Positions 23,514 through 36,875 of a stretch of DNA of 64,000 nt are shown piece after piece. The stretch's first letter is position 1. Each line of letters opens with the position of its first letter. The stretch is from NCBI RefSeq assembly GCF_000499845.2, contig NC_023759.2:50566172-50630171 (forward strand), given 5' to 3'. The position numbers and the translations under genes are program-made. The notes under the pieces were generated by a model. The model was not told the origin of the DNA and did no database searches. It was given only the letters and a program-made list of their open reading frames with translations. The DNA is from Phaseolus vulgaris. Taxonomy: Eukaryota > Streptophyta > Magnoliopsida > Fabales > Fabaceae.

Positions 23514-26378
23514 CTAGCCGCATAGGTGGCCATTTTTGCATCTAAGCGCACCAGCCCCCGCCGTGATTGAAGCCACAAGCAGCGGTGGTCTTGCTGCCAT
23601 GCTTGACGCCCTATCATATCTAGCTGTTGCTCCTGCCCCAGACGCTGTGAAGAAGGCACCATTCAACATCAGATCTCCTTCAGACCTCCAATTCCATTTC
23701 CTCCACTCTCCTTTTGATGATTTAAAATGTTTCGTCACCTGAAATCACCCACTGTCTTTTTCAATTTATTCTAAGTATTATGGAAAAATCCTATGAAAAC
23801 TCCAATTCAAGATACTATGAAAAGTTATCTATATTGAATTCATCTGTCCAAAAATAGTAACAAATATTTTTATTCTTTTACTTGGCAAGCATGAGCATGA
23901 CAATTATACATGTTAGTTTCATCTTAAAATCAATTCACATTAAGTAACTCTCACCTCTTTATGGTCTTCATTATTTGGAGCAAGAAATCTATTGCCTTGG
24001 CTGAAAATAGTTGGGGAAGAACTCCCACCTATTGCGTAATGCTGCCAATGTGTGTAATCGTTGTTCACCACATGAAAGTATCCAAACCTGCACCTGCAAA
24101 TTTGGGTAGGATATCAGGCTCTTATCTCTCAAAGAATATTACGCAAACTATACGACGATATGTTCATATTTATTTATTTTTTATTATTGATAAAAGAAAA
24201 TTATTCAATTGTGGTATGAAAGAACTTACCTAGGCATTCTCCCTCCAAGCCCTTCACCAAAATGGTTGAAGGCTATGGTGACTTGCATGTTCTTGTCATC
24301 TTTGTAGGAATCACTGTGGCCCAAGAGCATGACTTTGTTATGGTGTGTCATATAATTGTTGGAAATGGTGATGGCCGTTGACCCATGAACAACATCAATG
24401 AGGCCATCAAAGCAGTTTGACAAGGAGCAATGGTCCACCCAAACATGGCTCCCACCAAAGATAGTGATCCCATCACCGTCTGATCCTGCACTCCAACTGC
24501 GATGGTTAGGAAAATCAGTCACATATCCACTGCCACCTCGTTTGCAATCATGAATGTGTATTCCATGAATTATGATATTCCTCTTCTTGTGCACTTTGAT
24601 GCAAGGCCCTCCTGCAATGTGGACGGTTGCTCCTCTTCCATCAATGGTTTTGTAAGAATTAACAAGGAGATCCATGTGGAGCTTGATCACCATGTCATGC
24701 TTGAAAATGATCCACAAAGGCTCTTCTTGGATAACAGCATGTCTCAGTGTACCTGGTTTAGGGTTTATAGGATTATCGCTAGAGTCAATCACCACATATA
24801 GTTTGCCGTCTTTTCCACCAATGGCATTCTTGCCGAACCCAATAGCACAACTAGCTAGACGCTTGCGGTTCCTTTCCCAGTTGGGGTCGCACCTCCAACA
24901 GTCATCAATGGGGTTCCCCGTCCCACAAGAAAGATACCCCAAGTTTCTCCTCGACCCATTAATGCTCCTACAGTAAAAGTCATGCTCATGCTTAATCAGA
25001 AAAGTATATGATTTGGAAAAATAGAAATAATACCATTTTTAAAAGTATTCTGATTGATGTTTTAGAATTGTTCATTCTTATTCAATTAAATGTTTTGTTT
25101 TTGGATTACTTTCAACACCCTCAACTGTTTTTTTTTATTTTAACTTTTTTTTATCAACAAAGAATAAATAAAATAAAAAAAGATACTTTAGGGTGTCCCA
25201 ACCCTTATATAAAACTCCAAAAACAAGTTTCCTAACACCCTATCAACTAAGGATCAAACAATGCAGTACAAATCAAGATAAAATCCCAGTACAAAATATA
25301 GAAACTCAACAAATAGAGTTACATCAACCCACCAAAGTGGTCACACTCTCGAACAAGGACACACATCCCAGTACAAGTTTTCTTATTCTAACTGATGTAT
25401 TGATTTTTTAGTCTAACTGATGTATTGATTTTTTAGTTTGTATGAAGTTGATTAAATGATGTGTTAGATTGGTGGTTAGTTCCTTAGTTGTTTTTTGGGT
25501 GTTTGCAGATGTTTTGTTAAGCTGTTGGTGTCGGTAGAAGGTTATAGTAGTGTTAGGAGAAGACTAAGTGTTTTTCTTTTTTGATTTGTATAAGGATGAG
25601 AACATTGCTAAAGTGTTTCACTTCTATTTATTTTTTTTGCTAATAAAAAAATGTGTATAGGGTTAAATGAGAAACCTTAATATTAATGAGAATCAAAACC
25701 CAAAATTCTCCTAATAAAAAAAAACGAAACGTGTTAAGGTCGGTACCAAATACGTTTCGTCATAAAAGGTTGTGGTCACTAACAAATGTTTCTTCTGTTC
25801 GAAGTGCTACTTTCGACAACAAATTGTGGTCACTGTGACATGCTCAAAAAAACATGCGGGGAATATTCTACTGTATTCTTAATGGAAGTGCATGATGAAA
25901 AATACATATAAGGAGAGAAAAGTGTTTAGAGATATACTACACACCAACAATAATAACCAGCACAAAGCAAAGTCTTATCTCACACTAACTAAGTGAATTA
26001 TAGATGTCATTCATAGAAAAAACCAAACTTCAGAAAGATGTTTAAATTTCTGAAATTAACATACATAATTAGTTTACGAGAATTTGAATTTCAAATTGAA
26101 GATAGTAAAAGCTATGAACCACAGCACCATTAAGAAAAGGTGAACTGAAAAAACAAACTCAAGAATTTAATTTATAATAATATATGATGAACAGTTATTA
26201 TCGAAGTTTAGAACAAGATTGCAAGACTGTAACATATTGCAAACAAAGTATGGTATATAACATACTTTTCCACTTCCTGGACCACCAATTCAGGATCTTG
26301 AACAGGAGAAGCAGAAACATAAATCACAGATGGGGACAGAAGCAAAAGGTGGAAGATGAATGTGAATGAAAATGGCAT
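23514..26378 (-). CDS. Pectate lyase (PL1 family), copy A
   Basis: Four exons in transcription order: 26378-26266, 24967-24230, 24093-23955, 23738-23514, giving 404 residues. The protein starts [20 protein letters not shown], a clear secretion signal, then [19 protein letters not shown], the plant pectate-lyase N-terminal signature. [20 protein letters not shown] carries the Asp residues for calcium, and RMPRCR the conserved catalytic arginine region. Known role: calcium-dependent beta-elimination of de-esterified pectate in the cell wall, for pollen-tube growth, softening and separation. Intron 1 is about 1.3 kb, against 113 bp in copy B. It differs from the usual GLVQRMPR (GLGGRMPR) and YAIGGSA (YAIGGSS), so it is the more diverged copy. 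Exon 1 and the phase-2 junction (AA|G) match copy B exactly. Confidence 0.94.
24968..26265. other. Expanded intron 1 of pectate lyase A
   Basis: This intron is about 1.2 kb longer than its counterpart in copy B. It contains AT-rich sequence with oligo-T/oligo-A stretches around 25130-25180 and 25620-25655 that look like tails of non-LTR (LINE-type) insertions. I cannot define full element ends. The open frames inside it show no protein resemblance. Confidence 0.4.
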
Positions 26379-26595
26379 AATGTATAATATAAAGTGAGAA
26401 TTTGTACAGTTGTGAGTTCCTATACAGAAGTGATGGAAAAGCTGAGTTTATATATAAGTAGAGAGAAGGATAATGGATTCCTGATTAAACTATAGTAGCT
26501 TGTTTAAGTTCTTGGATTTGTAGATTATATATTCCAAGGTCAATTTACACTGTTATAAAGTCTATAGAACATTATTTCAATTAGCAAATTATAGT

Positions 26596-26862
26596 TGTTG
26601 AAGATCCACATTAAATAAAAATTAGAACATGTGTATGTAAACCTCAACTTATAATCAATTTTATGAGGTTAAGTTAGGCTAAAAGTCTACTTCTTAAGAT
26701 AGTATCAAAATCATTTAAAATCACACACGAACTGTCACTCTCGACATGAAAGAGTGTATTGAAGATCTCATAACATTTTATAGTATATAAAATGGATGTA
26801 AACCTCACCTTATAAGTTGCAGTTTTATCGGATTGAATCGGACTTAAAATTTATTTTTTATT
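26596..26862 (+). mobile_element. TRIM-type miniature LTR retrotransposon, diverged
   Basis: Two diverged LTRs: about 26596-26698 (starts TGTTGAAGATCCACAT) and about 26755-26862 (ATTGAAGATCTCAT). Both share the words AAACCTCA, CTTATAA, TTTTAT and a GAGGTTAAGTTAGG-like tract. A degenerate primer-binding site, AGTATCAAAATCA, follows LTR1 near 26701. There is no coding capacity. The same family occurs at several other places in the window. Confidence 0.65.
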
Positions 26863-29800
26863 GCATTACACTGAAATTTGAGACATGATGTAGCAGCTAA
26901 AAGCTACCTTTGGAGTTGCCAGCATCAAAATGAATGAGACACTTTGTTTGTCTATCATCCATCAATTATGCTGCTGCAAATGAGGTACACTTTTGTTTTT
27001 TTTTATTGATGATTGATCAATTTCACATTTTCACTCTCCCCATGAACATGGATCCTATCAATTTATTTTGATGAACCCTAATAATATTGGTCCAAGAAAA
27101 GTTAGATGTTGGTTTTGTGTAAGATTCCTCTGCTAAACAATTTTACTATTTGAATGTGCCCTTCGTTCTCAGTGAAACGTCCCTATACAAACCCAACACT
27201 TTTATTTTATGTGTTCAACAATTCATATGCATTCCTCGGATTGTGATCGAAGTGTTGCATGTTTCATAGTTTTTGTTTTTCTTTCAATATTCGAATTTGC
27301 AGCATCTAAAATGAGTAAAAGGGTAAGATTATTTTGATGCAATTTTTAAATAATATATTTACTTTTCTCTTTGATTTGTATAGAAAACTTTAAACTGATG
27401 TAATGCTAAGAGAGGATCAATTAACTTAATATAAAAAAGTAATTAAACACTTTTTTTTTTAAGTTTTTGGGGTAATTAAACTGCCGTCTGATTTGTTTGT
27501 TTGTCCCAATAAATTAAAGATGTCTAAAAACATAGTTTTGAAGGAAACATTATTCTCTAAACGTGCTTATGAAAAGTTGTTATTTGAAGAGAAAGCATAA
27601 ATATTTGTATAAGGTTCAAAGTGGTTCTTTAAAAATCATGAAAAGCCATAATAGACTTAAGAGATTCTTTATTCCTAGCATTCGGCAGATATAAAAAAAA
27701 CCTTTAATTGTTTTAATAGTTTGTTCATACACTCACTTTTGTATTTATTAAAATTAGTTTGGTATTCAAATATAAAACACTAGTTACAGAATAACGTAAA
27801 AAAAGAATATTACTAAGCTAACTCATTTTCAAAAAATATTAGATAAAGGTCAATAATTTAATTATTAAAATTGGTAATATAACACCACAAATTAAAGAGA
27901 AACTAATTTTAAAAATCAAAATAAATAGTTACTATTTAAGTAAATTAGAGATATTTTATAAATTAAATTTTTTTTATTGATATCTAAATTAATTTTTATT
28001 ATTAATACAAATTTATAAAATAGTTTTTAAATTAATATCTAATCCTAAACTATCAAGATTTTAGTTATTTATTACTTTTTATTCTGAATTAATAGATCAA
28101 TTTAAAATCTAAAATATTAGTAAGTAAAATCTAGATAGTTAATTTAAATAACAATTTGTACACTATTTTTATTATTAATAAAAATCACATATGAATAATT
28201 TTTTAATTTTTAAATTATTATCAAACTTAATTAATATAATTTTACTGTTTAATATTTGAAAATTCTTAGAGATAGATTAACATAAAGTGACATAATTTTA
28301 GATTAACACAACTTCTTAAGTAATTTTTTTATCTACATTTAATATTTACTTAATTCAGAAAAAAGTTAAATTACGTAATTATGTGAATATTTTGCAGTAG
28401 ATGAATGAAGTGTAAAAGGAAGAGTAAGTAATGATACTCTGCCCTATTGTGTGTGAAACTTCTCATTTGTTCATGTGAGCACATTATTGTTAGAGATTAG
28501 ATTGTGGGCCCCTCTCCTAGGGATAGGTTTATAATAATTTTGGACCTACATGTAGGTTGTGGAAGGTGGAAAGGCCCCAACAAAAAAAGCAAGTACCCTA
28601 GGAGTTGGGGCCCAAAAAAAGTGATGATAATAGGAAGTAAGTAGGAGGGTCATAAAGGATGAGAAGATTTTGCATGTGATGAGTAGAGTTACTTTCTCAT
28701 CCTAACAACTCAATCAAATGTGACTCCTTCCAACCATTTGCTTAACTTCTTTATATCAAGAATTATTCTTTTTGTTTCTTCCATTAGTGTGTTTGATTGG
28801 GTTTAGGGTTTATGAAGGCAAATTAGAAAGTTAAACTAAACTCTAAATCCTAAACAACTGATTTATGAAATGCATTAACAAATAGTGAATAGTAAAAAAT
28901 GCTTTGGATAGGTTTATAATAATTTTGGACCTGCATGTACATTATGCTTTAGAAAGTGTAAAAAAAATTAAAATTCATGGACTAAGCATTGTATGAATGG
29001 TTAAGACAGAGATAAATCCTAGAGTAGGTTAGACTTTTTTTATAATTACAAACTTCAAACTAAAAATAACCAAATAAACATTGATAGATATACATTTAAT
29101 TTTAATAAAAGTATATCAACTTTTACAAATTTAAGATAAAGCTGTTTTCATAAATTTCTATTTTATACAATTATTTTATTATTTTTATTGTAATCACATA
29201 AATTATATTATCTACAAACTTTTCACTCAATCTACTAACTTTTTCCTTTTCACTCCTACCCTCAATCAAAGATAGTGTTAATCATTTATGAGTTTGATTT
29301 CAAACATAAAGTATTTAGAGTAGATGTTTTTCCTTTCATTATTGTAAAGAGGACTAGATAAATATTACTTTTAAATGTATTTGACATGTTAATTTTCAAA
29401 ATGTCACATCTACATATCTATTATATTGTAATAGGATGATGAGGATGAAAGGAATACTGGAAAATAGGTTTACTATCTCCAACTTCAATCCTCATGTTTT
29501 TCAGATCTAATGTTTCAAAATCACCACTTTAAGAGAGTGTAATTATTATATAGATTAATTAACAATAACCATAATGAAGAGTTGCTAAACTTGAATACAG
29601 ACTATTTCGATATCGTCAACTCAGACATTGTTGATTATTTTCTCATTTGAACCCTTCGAAACATCTTTCTAAAATAAAATTGTGACGAAACATCAACTTC
29701 TAAAACAGACAATATCTTAAATGTAGTAATTCACATTAGCAATACTATCTCTTAAACTTTGGATCGGAAGACATAGGAAATTAAAGGACAGAAGATGTGA

Positions 29801-30317
29801 CAAAATGTATAGTTTTTTACATAGATGCCAAACCTTCAATTGTACAATGTCGAATCTGAAAATAACTGTTTGGCGGTGACATTTATAGCAGTACCAGTTT
29901 GTTGTCGGATTCACATATTAAACTTCAACTATTGTCACTTTGTATGTGATAATTTGGTGCCATAAAAATTATTTGTTGCGTTTCAAACTCACTGGCTTGC
30001 ATGTCAGAGAAAAATTCAGCAATCTGTCTAAGCAATAGACACTGTGTGTCTGATTCATCAATGCTCACACAAGCCATTAAAGATGCTTGTCCCAGATAAT
30101 GGTCCCAACTTTCAACTACGTGATTCCAATTACCAATGACGATTCATAAATCTGTTTTCTTTCCACACCATGTGATAAGGGCTATCCTCCTCTATATAAT
30201 ACTGTTAGATCTTTCTAACATGCACTAAGCACATCAACATTCATCCATTACAAGTTCTTTTCAAGATCTTGTTCAATAATTAAAAATACAAAGTTTTCTT
30301 CTATTCAGTATATTAAG

Positions 30318-30640
30318 TGTTGGAGATCCACGTCGACTAGAGATAAAGACATCTTATAGTATATAAGTGAATGCAACACTTTATAAGCCGGTTTTATAAG
30401 GTTGAGTTAGACTTAAAATTCACTTTTTAATATGGTATCAGAGCCAATTTAGAGTCATTACTAGAGAGAGTTTATTACCCTTACCAAGTTACCTGCTATC
30501 GGACCGCTATCGGATCACTTATAATATATAGTCTCACACCCAAGTTGACAGGTTTCGGGAAGAGGAAATGTGTTGAAAATTTAATATCGAATAGAATAGA
30601 GATGAGTACATATCATAGTGTTAAAGTCTATTTCTTAGTA
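30318..30640 (+). mobile_element. TRIM element with intact primer-binding site
   Basis: LTR1 starts TGTTGGAGATCCACGTCGAC at 30318 and runs to about 30430. TGGTATCAGAGCCA at 30433-30446 is complementary to initiator-Met tRNA, the usual LTR-element primer site. A short non-coding interior ends in a purine-rich tract (GGGAAGAGGAAATG), and LTR2 begins TGTTGAAAATTTAATATCGA at 30571. There is no coding sequence, so the element would need another element's enzymes to move. Confidence 0.75.
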
Positions 30641-31123
30641 TTAAGATGTATTTAAAGTATATTAAGATGTATATGTATACAGTATGGACAGAGGCATTTC
30701 AAAGAGCTACTGCTTTTCTCCATTCTGGTTTTTCATTGAACATTCAATTATATCAACTCTATAGCTTGTGTTTTTATCAAGAGTTTGTTGTCTTTACCAT
30801 GTTACCTGCTATCGGATCACCTATAATATATAGACTCACGCACAAGTTGGCAGGTTTTGGCAAAAGAAAATGTGTTGAAAATTTCATATTTCATATCGAC
30901 TGGAGAGGAGGACAATTTATAGTATATAAGTGTTGTAAATATGATCTTGTAAATCGGTTTTATAAGGTTGAATTAGACTTTTAAGTCTATTTTTTAAGAT
31001 GTATTTAAAGTATATTAAGATGTATATGTATACAGCATGGACAGAGGCATTTCAATGAGCTACTGCTTTTCTCCATTCTGGTTTTTCATTGAACATTCAA
31101 TTATATCAACTCTATAGCTTGTG
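30641..31123. repeat. Tandem duplication (about 353 bp offset) of TRIM half plus flank
   Basis: A block of about 130 bp (containing AAGATGTATATGTATACAG, GGACAGAGGCATTTCAA and CTTTTCTCCATTCTGGTTTT) lies at about 30641-30774 and again at 30994-31127 with very few differences. Between them is a second TRIM interior and LTR (about 30790-30990: CTATCGGATCACCTATAATA, then ATATCGACTGGAGAG). The structure is what unequal exchange between TRIM copies would leave. Confidence 0.75.
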
Positions 31124-31371
31124 CTGTTTATCAACCTCATCAGTCAACTATGGTAACGTAGGAAACCACAAAGTGAATGGTTTGTGTTGTGAACACAAGC
31201 TAAGGTTGTAGTTACAAAAAAAATGTCTAGAAAGTTACATATACAGAAAGTTGAACCACTTTTTTCCCAGAAGTAGATACAGTTGGCATGCATAATTGTT
31301 GCCTTTTATTACTGTGTAATATAATACAGCAGTGTGATATAATATTGGGCTGTGTTGGTGAATGGTTGAAC

Positions 31372-33331
31372 TCAGCAACGTGAACCCTTTCTACATGCAA
31401 GTGATCCTGCTGATGCTGTTATGGAACTGACAAGTGAAGATGGTTTTGCTGCCAAACTTGATGCTCTTGCATAGCTTGAAGATGCACCTGCTCCTGATGC
31501 AGTGAAGAATGCACCGTTTAACATCAAATCTCCCGTTGACCTCCAATTCCAGTTCTTCCATTTGCTCTGTGCTGAATTCTCCCTCTTTGTCACCTGAAAT
31601 TAGTTTTGAATTTTCATTCTTAACTACCACCAACTGTAATAATAATATCTATCTACCTAAATTCTAAAACCAATTATGACCAATTCACAAAGTGGATGTG
31701 ACATAAACTATGCTGTAGATAAAACTTATGCAGTTCTGACACTCCTAAATGGTGTATCTGTTTCGGATACACGTTTTCCTGTAAAAGTCAACAAAGCAAA
31801 ATCTTAGTCTTCTCCAACTAACCTCTTTGAAGGTATGGTCATTGGGAGCAAGAAATCTATTCCCTTGGCTATTGATGGTTGGAGCAGCACTTCCCCCTAT
31901 GGCATACATTTTCCAGTGGGTGTAATCATTGTTCACCACATGGAAGTATCCATACCTACATCTGCAGATGTAAAAAAGTTCTGGTAATTTCACATTAAAC
32001 AGTCCAAAATCATGTTGAAATGCTAGTTAAAATGGGTTGAGATGAACAAGGTTTTAAATTGTGGTCACTATTACACTTTTGTTATTGGACAATTTACATC
32101 ACTCTACGACTCTATTTCTTTCTTTAAAATTTCAATTTTTTTATGAAATGACAGAAATAAATACTATTTCTTCCTATCATTAATCACAAATTGTATAGCG
32201 AAACAGGTTGTCAATGTACCATTATTGATTGGAGAAGTAATATATTGACAACTTGCACCAATCTACAACCACATTTCTTTGCCTAAAATTTCAAATGACG
32301 AAAATAATCTTTCTTCATATCATGAATCACAAATTGTATAGTGTAAAAGGTTGAAAATGTTTCTCACCTTGGCATTCTCTGTACTAGTCCTTCTCCAAAA
32401 TGGTTAAAGGCAATGGTGACTTGCATGTTCTTGTCCCTAGTGAAAGTATCACTGTGGCCCAAAAGCATGACCTTGTTATGGTGGGTCATGTAATTGTTGG
32501 AGATGGTAATGGCAGTGGATCCATGGATGGCATCAATGAGGCCATCACGGCAATTGGAGAGAGAACAGTGATCCACCCAAACATGACTGCCACCAAAGAT
32601 GGAGATGCCATCACCATCTGAGAGAGTCCTCCACCCATAGTGGGTGGGAGAGTCTCTCACATAGGCATTCCCTCCTTGTTTGCAGTCATGGATGTTAATC
32701 CCATGAATGATAATGTTGGTCACATACTGTATAGTAATGCAAGGGCCACCAGCAATGTGCACACTTGCCCCTCTTCCATCAATGGTCTTGAATGAGTTCA
32801 TCATAAGCTCTTGCTTCAAACGAATCACCATGTCACGCTTGAAAATGATCCACAGTGGTTCCTCTTGGATCACACCATATCTAAGTGTTCCTGGCTTGGG
32901 ATTCACAGGGTGATCACCAGGGTCACTCACCACATATATTTTCCCATCCCTCCCTCCAATTGCATGCTTACCAAACCCAATTGAACACTCTGCTAAATTC
33001 TTTCGATTCTTCTCCCAATTGGCATCACATCTCCAACAATCATCAATGGGGTTCCCCGTTCCACAAGACAGAAATGCTAAGTTCCTCCTTGAGGCATTAA
33101 TGCTCCTGCAATAAGAAGAACACAGCATAAGTTTGGTTACCCTTATAATGGTGAAACATGCAAGTACTTGTGAGCAGAGTTGGAAGATGTTGTTGATGAG
33201 AAAAGCTTTGTTTCCTACTTTTGTACATCTTCGACCACTAGTTCAGGATCTTGAAGTGGGGAAGAACAAATGCAGGAAGGTAGAAGCAGTAGAAAGAGTA
33301 GCATAAATGACAGTGGAATTGGAATTTCCAT
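31372..33331 (-). CDS. Pectate lyase (PL1 family), copy B
   Basis: Four exons in transcription order: 33331-33219, 33105-32368, 31961-31823, 31593-31372, giving 403 residues. The start chosen is [19 protein letters not shown], which opens a textbook signal peptide; longer upstream frames are untranslated. Motifs in order: [22 protein letters not shown]-type beta-helix strands ([14 protein letters not shown]), [12 protein letters not shown] near 213-222, [12 protein letters not shown] near 279-288 with the catalytic Arg, and [18 protein letters not shown]. It is a secreted calcium-dependent pectate lyase acting on demethylated homogalacturonan. Exons 1-3 have identical lengths to copy A (113, 738, 139 nt), so the two are tandem duplicates about 5 kb apart on the same strand. 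Confidence 0.96.
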
Positions 33332-33544
33332 AACTGCTTGATCTGCAATCAGAATCAAAAACTCTATAGGAGTAATAGTACTGAACAGAAAGGAGGATAA
33401 AGGAATAGTGTGCTTGTGAGGAAATGTAAGGACATTTTGCATTATATATAGGGAACAAACCGGAAAACCGTGCCTCATATCTATATAAAAAAAATTGGGA
33501 CATAAGATCCGAGATTCACATGATTTAAGGTTATTAAGAAGAGT

Positions 33545-33771
33545 AATTTTTAACGTGAGACCATATATTATGAGTGATCCGATAATGGTTTGATAGCGGA
33601 TGACTTGATAAGGTCAATAAATAATCGTTAAGATAAACTCAAAATGATTCTGATATTATATTAAGGAGTGAACTTTAAACCTAATTAAACCTCATAAAAT
33701 CGACTTATAAGATAAGGTTTGCTCCCACTTATATAATATGAAATGTCCTAATTTTTAGTTAATGTAAGATT
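33545..33771 (-). mobile_element. TRIM element, minus orientation, diverged
   Basis: Read on the minus strand, the LTR runs from about 33771 (GGGAAATCTTACAT) to 33661, followed by a degenerate primer site (complement of TGATTCTGATATTATATTAA, 33645-33664). The interior carries the family word for CTATCGGATCACTCATAATA in reverse. The second LTR is mostly gone. No coding sequence. Confidence 0.5.
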
Positions 33772-34539
33772 TCCCATAAGTAATCAATAATCATCCTTAA
33801 TGCAGCACTTTATCAGTATTCTGCTAACTATTTAAGAAAGGTCCCTAATTCTCTGTAATTCTTATTATTTCCAAACTCTAGCTACTTTGATACACTACTA
33901 ATTTTTAGCATCCAATGTGAAGTAAAATGTACTCAATTTGTGATGGTGCATTAGAGCTATGTGTTGTTAACTTTATGGTATTGAGTATTTTAGAATGATG
34001 TTGTTTCGAAGTTTAATCAGCAATTAACTCTGCGCCGACACATACATTTGTGCAGATGAAATCTTTGTCGGTTATTTACTTCATATGCAGTAAGCTAGTT
34101 CAGTAGTTACAGCATACAGACCCCACTTCAGTGACCTTCCTCCCATCATCACTTTCATCTGCAGTCTGAACTCACTATGGCCGTTTAAGTAGGTTTCTAC
34201 TATCCACACATGGCACACATTAACATATATTTATGACGACTCATTCTCTTATCCATGCATTTTATATATCCCTTGTTGGGAAAATCAAAACAAATTATCG
34301 ATACAAAATCAAAATGTATACTTGCGGAAGAAATAAATAGAGAAAATGACATCGAGTACTTTTAATGTGGAAAGATTTCTTCAACTTAAGAACTAAAACC
34401 TACCAGACCTAGTTCAGAAAATGTCTCCACTATGAAAGTAGAATTACAATATTTGTTTATTTTATTTTATAAAGATAACACTCAATTTCACCCAACAAAG
34501 ATGTAATAGCCTTTCATTAGAATTTCTAATTTCACATTA

Positions 34540-34700
34540 TGATGGATATCAACTCTCTTTTTCTTCTTCATTAGTTGGAAATGTTCGGCAAGTGGAACAC
34601 TGAAAAGTTTTTGCCTTATCAACGTTGAATCTCTTGAGAACTCTTCCATACCAATTTTCCCTGCAATTAAACTCTTCCATGTACCTTTTGTATAATTTTC
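34540..34700 (-). pseudogene. Ty1/copia polyprotein remnant
   Basis: The minus strand encodes VLKRFNVDKAKTF, matching the conserved V-L-x-R-F-N-M-x-x-A-K-P block found between reverse transcriptase and RNase H of copia elements. The reading frame shifts right afterwards, and no other polyprotein domain is intact. Flanking sequence at 34275-34480 resembles non-coding copia DNA but LTR ends were not found. This is a dead fragment. Confidence 0.5.
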
Positions 34701-35179
34701 TTTGGACTTTTGCTCTCAAGGAGAAATATGGTGTGCAAATTGGCATTTACAACTGCAAATCTTGTTGAAATCTTGGGCTTCAAGCTCTGTGAAATGAAAA
34801 GTGTGCATTTATTAATTTCAGTGCCATGATCCAAGAGCGGTACGCGAAATACTAGACACCTTACCTTATCTAGCAGAGTGATGGGATGAGAATAGATAGA
34901 AGGGAAATGAATTGTGACAGTCATTATTTTTTTACAAAGGAAGAAAAGAAAATGATGCACACTAAATGATCTGACCAGAACACATGCAATAGCGTGAACT
35001 GCGCAGGGAAACAAAATGTCAGAATGGAATCAAGCTGATTTTCTTAACATCATAAAATATTAATAAAGGTTCATATTGATATATGATAAATTTATGGTTA
35101 AATATGTTTTTTTTAATTGTAATTTAATACGAGATTGATATTTGTTCTTAGTTTAAACTTTAGACTTCTTTGTAATAAG

Positions 35180-35507
35180 TGGTGGAGATCTCAAATCCAT
35201 TAGAGATTAAGAATACAAGTCAGTATATTATAAACTTGTTTTATAAGATTGAGTTAAACTTAAAGTTCATTTTTTAATATGGTATCATAGTCATTTCGAT
35301 TATATCCTAGCGATTGGTTTGTTAGACTTATCGGACTACACGCTATTAAATCGTTATCGGACTATCCATAATATATAATCTCACGCACGAGTTGGTAGTC
35401 TCAGCGTGAGGAGTGTGTTAGACATCACACATCGACTATAAGTGAGTACAAACCTCATCTTATAAGCCGATTTTATGAGGTTGAGTTAAACTTCTCATTT
35501 TTTAACA
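35180..35507 (+). mobile_element. TRIM element, complete structure
   Basis: LTR1 begins TGGTGGAGATCTC at 35180 and ends near 35278. The primer site TGGTATCATAG is at 35280-35290, a purine-rich tract GCGTGAGGAG at 35404-35413, and LTR2 begins TGTTAGACATCACACATCGA at 35416 and ends near 35507. The interior is about 125 bp and non-coding. The two LTRs are well diverged, so this is an old insertion. Confidence 0.7.
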
Positions 35508-36753
35508 AAAACTATTCTTGTCACTGTTTAACATTCTAGTTCACACTTAAAATCTATTGCCAAGTAAAAAAACACTGATAATGATTAATCCAATAGTTTC
35601 TTTACTACAAATAATAAAAATAAGAATGATTCCAATAGTTTACTTACTACTGAAAAATAAGGATCATTCTAATATTTTCTTACAACAAATATTTAAAATT
35701 CTAAAAAATTTAGGATTATAAAATGCAAAGGAAAAAGATATATAAATTTAACATGAAATATGAGTGATAAAAGGGATTAGAAAGAGTAAATTGTAGGACA
35801 AGAGGACCTAAAGAGAGGACACATGGGAGGGCCGTACCATCCGTGAATGTGATGAGAAGGCATGTTAGCCCATGTGGGCAGTGTTTACTTTTGATGCTTC
35901 TCTAAATGGGCCCTACTTCTTCTGTGTCAAATCTCTGCCCCTTATTTCTTTGACCTAATCCAACATTCAGATATGCTTCCACAAATTGGGCCAAACTAAC
36001 CCTTCTGTGGTTTTGGCTGGGAAACTTTTTCACCATAACTCACCAATACACCAAGATTCCAATTGGGTGATGAACAACCACACTCACAATTAAATGCTGC
36101 TTCCATTCATGGCCCAAACAATTATTAAAGAAGAAAACTTAGTGCTATATTCATCCCTACCAATGGAGTTTTAGGATCACCCATTTAAAACAATACCTAT
36201 TCACTTCAATCCTAACATCAAAAACTAACAAAGGGGTTAAACAAAAACACAATAATCTAATTTTAATACTTAACTCATTTGAACCATAAAACATTTATAG
36301 ATTTAACTTGTAATTGCATGTCAAATCAAGTAGTTGATTGTGTTGATAGAGGTTTTATTCATATTTAGTGTTCCACTCTATTGTCTTAGAAGGAGGATAA
36401 ATGTGGTGAACACACAAAAAAGAAAACTCATCCACTTCAATTTAAAAGTGTGATTTGCTTTATGGCAAGGCAATGCAATCTCTCACTTGATACATTAATT
36501 TTACAAAAACAAAAGATATAATTATCTTATTTATTCCTAAATTTAGGGTCAATATTCAATTAGTCTTTATATTTTTAAAAAAATATTCAAATTGGACATT
36601 TCTATTAAGTCTCACGTTATAACGTCAAGTACTCCTTATATATCAAAATAAAATAAAACTTTTGTTAGGATTTACACTAAATGACCGAGTTCAATAGTGA
36701 CTCAATAACAATAACAAATGATATGATAAATCCAACAAACTCATAGATTCTTG

Positions 36754-36875
36754 ATGACTCTGATACCATATTAAGTAGTGAACTTTAAGTCTAACTCAAT
36801 TATATAAAGAATGTGAGATTTACAACCACTTATATATTATAAAATGTTTTTATCTTTGATATACGATCTTCAACA
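36754..36875 (-). mobile_element. TRIM solo LTR plus primer site, minus orientation
   Basis: The stretch ends CGATCTTCAACA at 36875, the complement of the family's TGTTGAAGATC start, and at its other side carries the complement of the primer site (GACTCTGATACCATATTAAG, around 36755-36774). Only one LTR is clear. Confidence 0.6.

Larger units (their letters stand above)
26379..31371. other. Spacer between the two pectate lyase genes, TRIM-rich
   Basis: About 5 kb with no host gene recognised. It holds the TRIM elements and duplication listed separately (26596-26862, 30318-31123), AT-rich DNA at 27300-28400 and 29000-29600, and a 36-bp block (GGATAGGTTTATAATAATTT onward) that appears at about 28519-28556 and again at 28904-28938. 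Short open frames (for example around 29717-29914 and 30646-30984) lie in repeats or lack features. Confidence 0.5.

Noticed and set aside
34667..35014. 115-codon minus-strand frame
   Set aside because: It runs into the copia remnant at one end and shows no domain; its Met/Phe-rich start is AT-rich filler.
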